Shown in pieces: positions 9,440 through 18,968 of a DNA stretch of 64,000 bases. How positions within the stretch are numbered: position 1 is the stretch's first letter; every line of letters starts with the position of its first letter. The position numbers and the translations under genes are program-made. The stretch spans positions 124,001-188,000 of the forward strand of contig BTUU01000010.1 in assembly GCA_045863555.1 (NCBI GenBank), in the 5' to 3' direction. The notes below the pieces were generated by a model, which saw only the letters and a list, made by a program, of their open reading frames with translations, searched no databases and had not been told where the DNA came from. Origin of the DNA: JACRLV01 sp045863555 (GTDB lineage: Bacteria > Planctomycetota > Phycisphaerae > UBA1845 > Fen-1342).

Positions 9440-9707
9440 GGGCAGGAGTTGCGCGTCGCCGGCCGGCCGAGCCGCGGGCCCGCGAACAATCGGCGAATTC
9501 ACAGCGGAAAAGCACGATTTTCGGCCCGCGGCTGCGGGTTCTGATAGGGCTTATTCAAGACGGCGGCGGCGCGAATCGATGCACTGACTGTCCGAGAGAG
9601 GACAGCATCGGTCTGGGAGACCGGTGAGAAACTCGCCCGCGGCTGCTCGCACCGGAGCGCCGTGAGAGCTGAGAAACACTCGTTGCCGCCTGTGGAGGCA
9701 CCGTCCG

Positions 9708-11120
9708 ATGAGTCGCATCAACACCAACATCTCGTCCATGATCGCGGGCAAGGTGCTCGCCACCCAGAACCAGGCGCTCAATCTTTCGCTGCAGCGCCTC
9801 AGCACGGGTCTCCGAATCAACAACGGCAAGGACGACCCGGCCGGCCTGATCGCCTCCGAGCTGCTCCGCTCGGAAAAGAACGCGATCGGCGCTGCGCTCA
9901 CGAACGTCTCGCGCGCCAATAACGTGGTCGGCGCGGCCGAGGGCGGCCTCGACGAAGTCAACAAGCTCCTGACGGAGCTGGAGGACCTCGTCGACCGCAG
10001 CTCGAACGAGGCCGCGATCAGCGATGACGAGCGGGCCGCGAACCAGCTCCAGATCGATTCGATTCTCTCGTCGATCAACCGCATCGCGGGAAATACGGAA
10101 TTCCAGGGCAAGAAGCTGCTCAGCGGCGAGCTCGATTACACGACATCCGGCGTGTCCAGCTCCAGTTTCGTGGATGTGGACATCACCAGCGCCCGGATCG
10201 CCGAGAACGCGAGCCGTTCGGTAATCGTGCAGGTCACGGGCTCAGCGCAGCGCGCCGCCCTGACGTATGCCGCGTCCGCCACGGGCTCGGGCATCACGAC
10301 CCTCGAGATCGCGGGCAAGCTCGGCACCGAAAACGTCAGCTTCGCCTCGGGAACGGCGATCGCCGCGGTGGCGTCGGCCATCAACCAGGTCAAGGATCTG
10401 ACGGGCATCTCCGCGACCGTGACGTCCGCCACGGGCCTGACGTTCAACAGCGTCGAATTTGGCTCGAAGCAGTTTGTTTCCGTCACGTCCATCCAGGGCT
10501 CCTTCGCGCTTGCGGGGGGCGTCACGAAGGATTACGGCGTCGACGCCTCCGTGCTGATCAACGGTACGTCGGCTGATGTCGACGGCGTGCGGGCGAAGCT
10601 GAATTCCTCGGTGCTCAGCGTGGACCTGACGCTCAGCGACACCTTCGGCACGACGCCGGGCACCTCGACGTTCTACGTCACGGGCGGCGGTGCGGATTTC
10701 ATGATCTCGCCGCGACTCAACCTGAACGGGCTGGCCAGCCTCGGCGTGCGGGCCGTGAACACGAGCAATCTCGGCAGCGCCGACACGGGCTACCTGTCGA
10801 CGCTCGGCAGCGGCCAGTCCAACTCGCTCTCGTCGGGCAACTTCTTCACGGCCCAGCGGATCATCCGCGAGGCCCAGACGCAGGTGGCTTCGCTCCGCGG
10901 CCGGCTGGGCGCGTTCCAGAAGGACACGCTGACGACCACGGCAAACGCCCTGACGATCACGCTGGAAAACACGACCGCGGCCGAAAGCTCGATCCGCGAT
11001 ACGGACTTCGCGACGGAGACGAGCCTGCTGACGCGGTCGCAGATTCTGGTCCAGTCGGCGACGAACGTGCTGCGACTCGCGAACCAGCAGCCGCAGTCGA
11101 TTCTGGCGCTGCTCCAGTAA
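9708..11120 (+). CDS. fliC: Flagellin
   Basis: Main filament protein. The conserved N-terminal D0/D1 helices (SRINTNISSMIAGKVL, LSTGLRINNGKDDPAGL) and C-terminal D1/D0 helices (LRGRLGAFQKDTL, SSIRDTDFATET, ending QPQSILALLQ) are intact. The central variable region (about residues 140-370) is Ser/Thr/Gly rich and would form the filament surface. The 470-residue length is normal. No other flagellar gene is in the window, so it stands alone, followed by a strong hairpin terminator. A GAGG site precedes the ATG. The 270-base leader might hold its promoter, but I could not identify a convincing sigma-28 or sigma-54 site. Confidence 0.95.
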   Translation: MSRINTNISSMIAGKVLATQNQALNLSLQRLSTGLRINNGKDDPAGLIASELLRSEKNAIGAALTNVSRANNVVGAAEGGLDEVNKLLTELEDLVDRSSNEAAISDDERAANQLQIDSILSSINRIAGNTEFQGKKLLSGELDYTTSGVSSSSFVDVDITSARIAENASRSVIVQVTGSAQRAALTYAASATGSGITTLEIAGKLGTENVSFASGTAIAAVASAINQVKDLTGISATVTSATGLTFNSVEFGSKQFVSVTSIQGSFALAGGVTKDYGVDASVLINGTSADVDGVRAKLNSSVLSVDLTLSDTFGTTPGTSTFYVTGGGADFMISPRLNLNGLASLGVRAVNTSNLGSADTGYLSTLGSGQSNSLSSGNFFTAQRIIREAQTQVASLRGRLGAFQKDTLTTTANALTITLENTTAAESSIRDTDFATETSLLTRSQILVQSATNVLRLANQQPQSILALLQ

Positions 11121-11160
11121 TCACCCTCGGGGCACGGAGGCCCTGAACCAGGCAACGAAG

Positions 11161-11198
11161 GCCGGGCCGCTCGCGCTAACGCGGGCGGCCCGGCTCTT
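11161..11198. terminator. Bidirectional hairpin terminator between flagellin and kinase genes
   Basis: A 15-bp GC-rich stem (GCCGGGCCGCTCGCG paired with its near-complement, one G-T pair) with a CTAA loop spans 11161-11194 and is followed by TCTTT on the plus strand. It lies between two convergent genes, flagellin ending at 11120 and the kinase ending at 11227, so it could end both transcripts. Confidence 0.8.
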
Positions 11199-11226
11199 TC
11201 GCGGCGCGGGACGGTGCGACGGGCGA

Positions 11227-14220
11227 TTACGGATCGAGCGGCCCTTCGGACGCCTTTTCGGCCGGTTCGCAGAGTTTTCCCGCCCAATACTCCGCGTCCT
11301 GGGGCCGGTTCGTCGCGTGATAGAGATCGACGAGCGCCTTGGCGGCGCCGCGGGTAAAGCTGTTCGCCTCGCCGCGCTCGAATGCCAGTCGTTCGAAGGC
11401 GGCGATGAGGAGCGGTTCGGCCTCGGCGTGGCGGTCGAGCGCCATGAGGCACTGGCCGAGATTGGACTGGTAAACGGCCTTGCTGCCGGGCAGCGGGGGA
11501 ACGGCGGACTCGATGAGATCAACCGCCTCGCGCAGGATGGGCTCGCCGACGTGGGGCTCGCCCTTTTTCACATACATCCAGCCGAGGTTGTTCTTGATTC
11601 GCCCGAGCCTGACCGGATCGACCGGATTCTGCTTGAGCACCGCGCTGATCGCGCGTTCGTAATACTCCGCCGCCTCGTCCCAGCGTTCGAGTTCGGAGAG
11701 CACGGCGGCGACGTTCTGCTGGGTGAGGCTCGCCGCCATCGAATCCGGCCCCTGGGCGGCGACAAACGCGTCGACCGCCTTGCGATTGGCGGCGAGCGCC
11801 TCCTCAAGTTTCCCCTGCGACTTGAGGACGTTGCCGAGATTCGACCAGCTCGTCGCCACGCGGTGGTGCGTCGGGGCCAGCGTCTTGAGGCGGGTTTCGA
11901 GCGCCGCGCGGAGCAGTTGCTCGGCCTCTTCGAATTCCTGCACATCGGTCAGCAGCACGCCGAGGTTATCCTGCACCGTGGCCACGTCCGGATGCTCGGG
12001 CGGATGCACGCTCAAACGGATGCGGAGCACGTCGCGCAGGATCGCGATCGCCTCGCGATAGCGGCCCTGGTCCTTCACAAACATCGCGTAGTTGTTCATG
12101 GCGGGAGTGACGCGGACGTTTTCGGGGCCGAGGAGCTTCTTCCGCAGCTCGATGGATTCCAGCAGCAGTTTCTCGACTTCCCGGTTGTCGCCCGCGTCAC
12201 GGAGCGCGCCGGCGAAGTTGCTGACCATGATCGCGCAGCGCATGCTGTCGGCGAATCGCGACGCGCGGATGTACGCGACCGCCTCCTCCAGGAGCGGAAC
12301 GGCCTTCGCGGGTTCGCCGAGGTTGCGCAGCAGGAGGCCGTAGTTATTCAGCGCCTCCGCGACCACCTCCGGCTTCTCGCCGCGCTGCTGGGCTCGCAGA
12401 ACGGGCACCGATTGCTCGTAGTACGGCATCGCCTCCCGTGCCTTGCCCCAGAGCCGGAGCACCTCGCCGCAGTTCATCCGGGCCGACGCGAGGTCCACGC
12501 TGTCGGCCGGCAGATGCTGTTCGCGGATGGCTGCGATGCGGCTGTACAGGTCGAACGCTTCCTGGAATTTCGCCCGGATCAGGCGCAGCCCCGCGACAAT
12601 TTCGAGCGCGCTCGCTTCTTCGAGCGTCTCCGGACCGAAGGTGGCGAGCCGGGCTTCGTGGGCCTGCTGCGCGAGCTTCTCGGCCGGTTCGTACAGTCCG
12701 AGGCCCATGTACGCCTTGGCGAGGGCTTCCAGCAGCGGCCCCTGCGTATCCGGATCGCGTTCGAGCCCCTGCGCGACCTTCGCCACGCTGCTGTCGAGCA
12801 GATCGGCCGCGGTTACGCTGCGCGCGTTGCCTTCCTGCGGGTCGGCGACTTCAAACATCTCGAGGAGCAGGTCGCGCACGCGCCGCGATACGGTCGCTTC
12901 GTGCCGCGCACTGATGGCATCCTGCTCGGCCTGTTTCTTCGCCGTGTTCGCATCGACGCGGAGCCGCTCGGATTCGTCATAAAGCAGCCGCATCCACACG
13001 CCGAAGCCGATCGCCGCGATGAAGACCGCCGCGGCGGCCAGCGTCGCGGCCCGATGCCGCGAGACGAGCTTGCGGATCTGGTAGAGCGTGCTGGGCGGGC
13101 GGGCGAGAATCGGCTGGCGCGTCAGAAAGCGCTCGATGTCGTCCCCGAGCGCCGCGGCGGAGGAGTAGCGCTGCTCCGGGTCCTTCTCGAGCGCCTTCAG
13201 GATGATGATCTCCAGGTCGCCGCGGAGTTGCGGATCGAGGCTCGACGGGCGGGGCGGCGGGGTCTCGCAGATCGCGCGGACGAGCTCGACCAGCGGGGCG
13301 CGGGTGATCTCGTGCGGCAGGCGGCCGGTGAGGAGCTGGTAGAGCACGACGCCGAGCGAATAGACGTCGCTCCGGGCGTCGACTTCCTCCGGCCGGCTGC
13401 GCGTCTGCTCCGGGCTCATGTAGGCGAGCGTGCCCTGGACGCGGCCGGCGTCGGTGGCGAGGGTGGCGGTGGCGGCGTCGGCGTCGTGGATGCGCGCCAG
13501 GCCGAAATCGAGCACGCGCGGCGTAGCCTCGGCGTCGACGATGATGTTCGACGGCTTGATGTCGCAGTGGATCACGCCGCGCTGGTGGGCATAGTGAATC
13601 GCGTCGCAGATCGTGCGGAAGAGGCGCAGCCGCTCCTCGATCGACAGCGACCTGGCCTTCGCGTATTCGATCAGCGACACGCCCTCGACCAGCTCCATCG
13701 CGAAGAAGGGCGCCCCGTCCGGTGTTCGGCCCGCGTCGTAGATCGCGGCGATCGACGGGTTGCGGAGGCGCGCCAGCGCCCGCGCCTCGCGGTGAAACAG
13801 CCGGATCGCGTGTTCGTCCACCAGCCGGGTCGTGCGGACGAGCTTCAGCGCGACGGGTCGCGGCGGGTTCTTCTGCCGCGCGCGATAGACCACGCCCATT
13901 CCGCCCTCGCCGAGCTTGCCGACGATTTCATAGCCCGCGATCTCGGGGGGCGGCGCAGACGCGGCCGGCGCGGGTCGATCGGCCGGCAGGCCCGCCCGCG
14001 CTGACGAACCGCCGCTGCCGTCCCGGAGGGCGCGCCGCACCTGTCCGAGCAGCGCGTCGTCCTCGCGGGCCTCGCGCAGCCAGGAATCACAGGCATTGCA
14101 GTGCTCGACGTGCGCCGCGATTCGCGAACGTTCGTCCACCGCCGTCGACCCGGCGAGAAACCGCTCCAGCGCATCCTCCGCGGGGCAGCCGTTGTCTGAC
14201 CGCGGCGCGTCCGATCTCAC
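11227..14220 (-). CDS. Ser/Thr protein kinase with N-terminal zinc anti-sigma motif and C-terminal TPRs
   Basis: A 997-residue membrane kinase. Residues 37-44 form HxxxCxxC (HVEHCNAC), the zinc anti-sigma signature. The PknB-type kinase domain (about 97-360) is complete: GKLGEGGMGVVY, the ATP lysine in VALKLVR, HCDIKPSN in place of HRDLKPSN but with the catalytic Asp, and DFGLARI. One membrane helix is near 393-412. The remainder is a long array of tetratricopeptide-type repeats that would be extracytoplasmic. The ECF sigma gene lies 122 bases upstream in the same direction, so the kinase probably controls that sigma factor. This pairing is typical of planctomycetes. Confidence 0.92.
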   Translation of the reverse strand: MRSDAPRSDNGCPAEDALERFLAGSTAVDERSRIAAHVEHCNACDSWLREAREDDALLGQVRRALRDGSGGSSARAGLPADRPAPAASAPPPEIAGYEIVGKLGEGGMGVVYRARQKNPPRPVALKLVRTTRLVDEHAIRLFHREARALARLRNPSIAAIYDAGRTPDGAPFFAMELVEGVSLIEYAKARSLSIEERLRLFRTICDAIHYAHQRGVIHCDIKPSNIIVDAEATPRVLDFGLARIHDADAATATLATDAGRVQGTLAYMSPEQTRSRPEEVDARSDVYSLGVVLYQLLTGRLPHEITRAPLVELVRAICETPPPRPSSLDPQLRGDLEIIILKALEKDPEQRYSSAAALGDDIERFLTRQPILARPPSTLYQIRKLVSRHRAATLAAAAVFIAAIGFGVWMRLLYDESERLRVDANTAKKQAEQDAISARHEATVSRRVRDLLLEMFEVADPQEGNARSVTAADLLDSSVAKVAQGLERDPDTQGPLLEALAKAYMGLGLYEPAEKLAQQAHEARLATFGPETLEEASALEIVAGLRLIRAKFQEAFDLYSRIAAIREQHLPADSVDLASARMNCGEVLRLWGKAREAMPYYEQSVPVLRAQQRGEKPEVVAEALNNYGLLLRNLGEPAKAVPLLEEAVAYIRASRFADSMRCAIMVSNFAGALRDAGDNREVEKLLLESIELRKKLLGPENVRVTPAMNNYAMFVKDQGRYREAIAILRDVLRIRLSVHPPEHPDVATVQDNLGVLLTDVQEFEEAEQLLRAALETRLKTLAPTHHRVATSWSNLGNVLKSQGKLEEALAANRKAVDAFVAAQGPDSMAASLTQQNVAAVLSELERWDEAAEYYERAISAVLKQNPVDPVRLGRIKNNLGWMYVKKGEPHVGEPILREAVDLIESAVPPLPGSKAVYQSNLGQCLMALDRHAEAEPLLIAAFERLAFERGEANSFTRGAAKALVDLYHATNRPQDAEYWAGKLCEPAEKASEGPLDP

Positions 14221-14342
14221 GGGCGATCCTCCGGCGCGAGGCGGGCGCCTCGACGCGCAAGGGTGTGTACGCGCGAGCCGGCCGCGATCTGTCGCGGCGG
14301 ACGCGAATTCTCGATCCGATCGAGCGCCCGAAACCCAGTCGC

Positions 14343-14957
14343 TCAGAATGTCTCGTCAACCGTCGGCAGCAACTCCCGAATCCGGCGGAGGATCCGGCGC
14401 TTCGCGCTGAACACCGCGTTCGCGGACATCCCCAGCCGCCGGCCGACTTCTTCCGCGCTGAGGCCCTGGCTCGCGAAAAGCTCAAAGGCCTCGAACGTCT
14501 TTGGATCCACCTCCCGGCGAATCTCGGCCAGGCATTGGCGCACCACCGCCTCGCGCCATTCCTGTTCCCAGATCTCCTCGCTCCGGTCTTCGCCGCTCAT
14601 GCCCGCGAAGAAGTCCGTCGCGTCGGACGACCCGCCGACCTGGATTTCCTTCTCGCGCCGCTGCCGATGCCAGGTGTTGAGCTGATTGCGCGCGATCGCG
14701 AAGAGCCAGACCCGCAGCCGGCCGCGCTCCCGCTCGTATTTGCCGTCCCGGTAGGCCCGCGAAAACGTCGCAAGCGTCGTCTGTGCAACGTCTTCCGCAT
14801 CCGCGTCATGCAGACCGAGGCGCATGCAGTAACGGACGATGAGCGGCCGGTAGCGGCTCACGTACACGCCCCAGACCTCGTGATTGGACGGGTCGCGGAG
14901 CGCGGCCAGCAGATCGGTGCTCGTCACCGTCAGGTGAAACTCGGCTTGGTCCGACAC
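14343..14957 (-). CDS. ECF-type RNA polymerase sigma factor
   Basis: Extracytoplasmic-function sigma-70 protein of 204 residues. Region 2 is visible at about residues 25-95 (RYRPLIVRYCMRLGLHDADAEDVAQ, then RLRVWLFAIARNQLNTWHR) and region 4 at about 140-195 (FEAFELFASQGLSAEEVGRRLGMSANAV, then KRRILRRIREL), which is the helix-turn-helix that reads the -35 element. No region 1 or 3 is present, as expected for ECF factors. It is transcribed just ahead of the kinase carrying a zinc anti-sigma motif and is probably regulated by it. Confidence 0.92.
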   Translation of the reverse strand: MSDQAEFHLTVTSTDLLAALRDPSNHEVWGVYVSRYRPLIVRYCMRLGLHDADAEDVAQTTLATFSRAYRDGKYERERGRLRVWLFAIARNQLNTWHRQRREKEIQVGGSSDATDFFAGMSGEDRSEEIWEQEWREAVVRQCLAEIRREVDPKTFEAFELFASQGLSAEEVGRRLGMSANAVFSAKRRILRRIRELLPTVDETF

Positions 14958-15088
14958 GCGGCCCTCAACGGGGATGTGGCCGGCCGAAGCAGGTGGATTT
15001 CAACGCGCAACTTCGGCCCTGGAGTGAGGATACCGACCGATCGGCGGGATTTCCATCCAAAATACCCAGTCCGCGCGACGGTGTCCGG

Positions 15089-15787
15089 TTATCCGGCGGC
15101 GAGAACCCTGCGAAGCGGAGACTGCGGGAGCGGGTCGGCCACAAAGCCGCGGCCGGCGAGCGGACCGGCCTTGGCGGGGGCTCCGGCGACGGTCGCGCCG
15201 GGGGGGACATCGCGGATGACGACGGCGCCGCCTTCGACCCGCGCTGCCCGTCCGATTCGTCGTCCCGGAATCACGCTGGCGCCCACACCGACGACGGCGA
15301 GCGAATCGACATGCACGGCGCCGGCGAGGCGGACCGCGGGGTGGAGGAACGCCCCCTCGCCGAGATTGCAGTCGTGGTCGACGATCGCGCCGGCGGAGAT
15401 GACCACGTGGTCCGCGACGGAGGCGTGGACGCAGACCGTGGCGCGGGGGCCGATGATCAGGTGCTTTCCGAGGCGCGCGGTGCGGGAAATGCTGGAGAGA
15501 GGGTGAATCGCCGAGACGAGCTTCATCCCCGCGTTTTCGAGCCCGCGGGCCACTTCGAGCCTGCTCTCGTTGATGCCGATCGCGACGATGGCGTGCCGGA
15601 TGCGTTCTTCAAGAAGCGCCGGTGCGCACTCGAGGCCGCCCCGCACCGGGATGCCTTCGATCTCTTCGCCGTGAAGCGCGGGGTCGCTGTCGAGGAATGC
15701 GACCGGTTCGCATGCGCCGGCCTGCAGCAGGGTGTCGAGAACGACGCGCCCGAGGCCGCCGGCGCCGAAGATCGCTACTTTGGGCAT
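15089..15787 (-). CDS. NeuD/PglD-like sugar O-acyltransferase
   Basis: Predicted acetyltransferase acting on an amino or hydroxyl group of a nucleotide sugar. The N-terminal half is the nucleotide-sugar-binding Rossmann domain (VAIFGAGGLGRVVLDTL). The C-terminal half is a left-handed beta-helix built of hexapeptide repeats (HLIIGPRATVCVHASV, HDCNLGEGAFLHPAVR, VVGVGASVIPGRRIG), ending VPPGATVAGAPAK, a standard acyl-CoA-binding end. The 232-residue length fits the family. No polysaccharide or glycan gene cluster surrounds it, so the substrate is unknown. Confidence 0.85.
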   Translation of the reverse strand: MPKVAIFGAGGLGRVVLDTLLQAGACEPVAFLDSDPALHGEEIEGIPVRGGLECAPALLEERIRHAIVAIGINESRLEVARGLENAGMKLVSAIHPLSSISRTARLGKHLIIGPRATVCVHASVADHVVISAGAIVDHDCNLGEGAFLHPAVRLAGAVHVDSLAVVGVGASVIPGRRIGRAARVEGGAVVIRDVPPGATVAGAPAKAGPLAGRGFVADPLPQSPLRRVLAAG

Positions 15788-15953
15788 TTCTGTCTCCCAG
15801 CCCGGCAGGAAATGGGCTAGCCTGTCGGTGCGAGCCGATGATCACTCGTGTCGATTGCGTTGGGCGAATTGAATCTTGCCGAACATCGTCTTAGGCTTAA
15901 TCGGTCGTTTTCGGACGCAACCTGACCCCGCTCGCGCTCGGAAGGAGCCGGCC

Positions 15954-16457
15954 ATGCTCGCCTATCTCGCCGTCCTGCTCGCGGTCACGCTCCAGGAGGC
16001 CCCCGCCAGCCAACCCGCTTCGCAGCCCGCGACCGCGCCGGCGTCGACTCGCCCCGCCGCCGGGGGCAGGAGCCCCGAGCAGGCCCGCATTTTCGAGGAG
16101 TTGCTGCGAGAGACCGACCGATTTCCCAACCGGCCGCGCCCCGTCGTGCAGACCGATGCAGCCGCACGGGCCCCGCGAAACCTGAACCTTTCGCCGGAAG
16201 GTCTCCAGCAGGAAAAGGCGGTTCGGTTGGTCAAAACCGGGGAGCGGTTCGAAATTCGCCTGCCGGACGAGAAGAGCGGCAAAGCGGTCGCGCTGGAGGT
16301 CTTGCCGAACAGCTTCCTGGAGGCGATGGAGCAGGACGCGGCCCGGGGCATCGCTCAATTCATTGCTACGTATGAAGTTACGGCGTATCGGGGGCGGAAT
16401 TTCGCTATCGTGCGCGCGTATCGTCGCCAAATTGACAACGGCAACCTCCGGCCGTGA
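15954..16457 (+). CDS. Hypothetical secreted protein
   Basis: ATG at 15954 is preceded by an AAGGAG site seven bases upstream, which decides the start against an upstream ATG at 15876. The product begins MLAYLAVLLAVTLQ, a short hydrophobic signal, then a Ser/Gln/Pro/Ala-rich linker (SQPASQPATAPAS), then about 110 residues of charged globular sequence with RLVKTGERFEIRLPDEKSG. No family recognised. It diverges from the NeuD-like gene on the other strand. The linker type is common in planctomycete secreted proteins. Confidence 0.6.
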   Translation: MLAYLAVLLAVTLQEAPASQPASQPATAPASTRPAAGGRSPEQARIFEELLRETDRFPNRPRPVVQTDAAARAPRNLNLSPEGLQQEKAVRLVKTGERFEIRLPDEKSGKAVALEVLPNSFLEAMEQDAARGIAQFIATYEVTAYRGRNFAIVRAYRRQIDNGNLRP

Positions 16458-17210
16458 TTGCCCTTTTTCTCATGCTGATCTTGAACATGTCAATATCGTC
16501 AATTCTCAATTGATCGCCCCGATTGCCCGCTAGATGGCGGGATCCTCGAACCGCGACCACACTAGATGCTGTTGGTCGTCATGCGGGAGTTTATCCCAGA
16601 TCCGCGCGGAATGGCGCCTCCTTGGTAAACTTGATAAAATTTGACTGGCGGTCCCGCAAGGTTTTGGGGTAAATTCCCGATGCAACGTCTGGTAAAGGCT
16701 GTAACGAGCCTCGGTTGTTCGGACGTTATTGACAAGTGGATCCCGGTCGACAGCAGCGCTCACGGACGGGCGCATCAGTACGACCGACCGCATCGACCCG
16801 TGCAGGGACGCAAGGGTCGATGCATATTTGCCCGGCCTCGCGAGGTCGGGTCGCCATGAAAAACTGGGTGACCTCATTCGCTTCGCCATCCATCGGCCAA
16901 AGCAGCAGTAACGCGTTGGCCCCCTCGCTCGAAACCCAACCACCTGCCCCAAATGGATGCAAGCGAATCGTCACCCAGTTCTTTTTTTCTGAACCCTGCA
17001 CTGCCTGCCCCCCACCTTCGCGTGCTCAGACCGTCCGCGCATTGAAAACCGCAGTCAGGTCCGCCGAGCGCGTCCGTGTAGCGCCTTCGCCCGAGGCCCG
17101 GGCGCGGTAGAATCGCTCCGCACGCCCCGGCAACAGAGCCAGCCCAGGTCAACCTGGGATACCTGGGACCCTCCGGCTCGTTTCCGGCGGCCACCTCTGG
17201 AGTCACACCG
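16458..17210. other. Gene-free stretch with an imperfect inverted repeat
   Basis: About 750 bases without a convincing gene. Short frames exist on both strands but none has a recognisable domain, signal peptide or good ribosome site. The only structure I see is the inverted repeat at 16862-16980, listed separately, followed by a run of T. Confidence 0.6.
16862..16987. repeat. Long imperfect inverted repeat ending in a T-run
   Basis: The left arm AACTGGGTGAC (16862-16872) is an exact inverted match to 16970-16980. Inside it ATTCGCTT (16876-16883) matches 16961-16968 inverted, and CATCCAT (16887-16893) matches 16953-16959 inverted. The arms flank about 60 unpaired bases. The right arm is followed by CTTTTTTTC and the left arm is preceded by an A-rich GAAAAA. 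It could be a structured RNA with a terminator-like end, or the remnant of a small mobile element with terminal inverted repeats. Confidence 0.6.
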
Positions 17211-18782
17211 ATGACTCTTCCAACCCTCCTCACGCAGTTCCGTGTGCCGCATTGTTGCCCTTCGCAGCGCATTCACGACGCATGCGGCCGGCTCTCCCGG
17301 CGGGAATTCCTGGAGCGCGGCGCCGGCGCCGTCGCGGGCGGCGTCGTGCTGACCCATCTTTCGTGGCCGGCGCTGGCCGGCAGTCCGCCGGAGGACCTGG
17401 AGCCGCCGGCCCGGCGGCCGCTCCGCGTGAAGCCCCTGCTGATCTATGAAACGCCGGAGCGACGGGAGCGCACGAGCTGGCGCGGCTGGGGCGGCGTCCA
17501 GACGCAGGAAGCCGCCCGCGCCGAAGTGACGCGGATCGAGGGCGAGTTGCAGGCGCTCCGTGCCCGGGCCGATTTTCCGCTTGAGTTTCAGCCCGTAACC
17601 GCCATCCGCTCGGCCGCGGAGCTGGAGGGCATTTCGGACCTGGCCGGTGCGGACACGATCCTCGCCTACGCCGCGGGCGGCTGGATGGACATCTTCGATC
17701 GACTGGGGAAGCTCTCCAAGCCGCTGATCATCTTCTGCCGCCACCGCTCGGGACCGGTCTACCTCTGGTACGAGATCATCAGCCCGCGCTACCTGCGGCA
17801 GCACACGGACGCGCTGGCGGTGGGCGGGATCGACGAAGACGACGTCGTCATCGACAGCCAGGACGAACTTCTGTGGCGGTTCCGCGCGCTCGCCGGGCTC
17901 GTCAACACGCTCGGCACGCGGATCCTCGCGATCGGCGGACCGGGGGCCTGGGCGCAGCCGGCGGGCGTCGTGCCGCGGCTGGTCGAGGAGAAGTGGAAGT
18001 TCGAGATTCGAACCGTGACCTACGACGACCTGGGCAAGTTGATCACGCAGGCGCGGGCCGATGGGCAGGCGGTTCGCCGCGCCCGCGAGCGCGCCGAGGC
18101 TTATCTGAACGCGCCGGGCAATACGCTGGAAACGCAGCCGTCCTTCGTCCACAACGCGTTCCTGCTGGACGACATCTTCCGCCGGATGATGCAGGAGGCC
18201 GGGTGTCGGGCGCTCACGATCAACGACTGCATGTCGACGATCATGCCGCTGGCGGAGACGTCGGCCTGTCTGACGCTCAGCACGCTCAACGACGCCGGGT
18301 ACTTGGCGTTCTGCGAGTCCGACTTCGTGGTCATTCCGGCCGGGGTGCTGCTGGCGAATATCGCCGGCCGACCGGTGTTCCTGAACGATCCGACCTATCC
18401 GCACGACGGGCTCATCACGCTGGCGCACTGCACGGCGCCGCGGCGGCTGGACGGGCGGCGGCTGGAGCCCGCGCGCATTCTCACGCATTTCGAATCGGAC
18501 TATGGGGCGGCGCCGAAGGTGGAGATGGCCCGCGGGCAGGTCGTGACCAACCTGCTGCCCGACTTCAAGCTCCAGCGCTGGGTCGGGCTGCGCGGCGAGA
18601 TCGTCGACGCGCCGTTCCTCGACATCTGCCGCTCGCAGATCGACATCCGGTTCGCGTGCGACAGCCTGAAGCTGGCCCAGCGCATGCCGGGGTTTCATTG
18701 GATGACGGCGTATGGCGATTACCTGCGCGAGACCGGCTATGCCCTCAAGCGCATCCCGATCGGGTGGGAGCTGCTGACGTAG
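17211..18782 (+). CDS. Tat-exported protein, sugar-isomerase-like fold (tentative)
   Basis: A 523-residue protein with a twin-arginine signal: LSRREFLERGAGAVAGGVVLTHL at about residues 24-46, preceded by an N-terminal extension. The mature part resembles the L-fucose/L-arabinose isomerase-like superfamily in its alternating alpha/beta layout and segments such as DTILAYAAGGWMD, TINDCMSTIMPLAETSACLTLSTLND and CESDFVV. The catalytic assignment is uncertain; I do not see enough to name a substrate. Export through Tat suggests a folded, possibly metal-bound periplasmic enzyme. It stands alone, with a hairpin about 190 bases downstream. Confidence 0.6.
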   Translation: MTLPTLLTQFRVPHCCPSQRIHDACGRLSRREFLERGAGAVAGGVVLTHLSWPALAGSPPEDLEPPARRPLRVKPLLIYETPERRERTSWRGWGGVQTQEAARAEVTRIEGELQALRARADFPLEFQPVTAIRSAAELEGISDLAGADTILAYAAGGWMDIFDRLGKLSKPLIIFCRHRSGPVYLWYEIISPRYLRQHTDALAVGGIDEDDVVIDSQDELLWRFRALAGLVNTLGTRILAIGGPGAWAQPAGVVPRLVEEKWKFEIRTVTYDDLGKLITQARADGQAVRRARERAEAYLNAPGNTLETQPSFVHNAFLLDDIFRRMMQEAGCRALTINDCMSTIMPLAETSACLTLSTLNDAGYLAFCESDFVVIPAGVLLANIAGRPVFLNDPTYPHDGLITLAHCTAPRRLDGRRLEPARILTHFESDYGAAPKVEMARGQVVTNLLPDFKLQRWVGLRGEIVDAPFLDICRSQIDIRFACDSLKLAQRMPGFHWMTAYGDYLRETGYALKRIPIGWELLT

Positions 18783-18820
18783 CCCGGCCGCGCGTGTCGC
18801 CGGTGACCTCGCATTGTCCG

Positions 18821-18923
18821 TGGCGTCGCGTGGCGTTCCGTCCTGTCGCGTCGCGCTACGTCCCGTTGCATGGCGTCATGTCTGGTGGCGTTGTATCGCG
18901 TCGGGCGGCGTTGCGGGGCGCGT
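18821..18923 (+). repeat. Degenerate GCGT-rich low-complexity tract
   Basis: About 100 bases in which TGGCGT, GGCGTT and TCGCGT recur every 5-15 bases (for example at 18821, 18831 and 18871). It is not an exact tandem repeat and codes for nothing recognisable. It lies between the Tat-protein gene and the hairpin near tRNA-Gly. Confidence 0.4.
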
Positions 18924-18968
18924 GAACTCGTTGCGTAGTTGACCCGGTGGCAGGGGAGCCATAGCGAA

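Noticed and set aside
9440..9707. Possible sigma-28 promoter (TTCAAG...AATCGATG) ahead of flagellin
   Set aside because: Both boxes are poor matches and the spacing is uncertain; not enough to list as a feature.
16455..16560. UGA readthrough of the secreted hypothetical protein at 15954-16457
   Set aside because: Only about 20 unrelated residues follow before the next stop and no hairpin is placed for Sec insertion.
16530..16952. Minus-strand 140-codon frame in the gene-free stretch
   Set aside because: No recognisable domain, no ribosome site, and it crosses the left arm of the inverted repeat.
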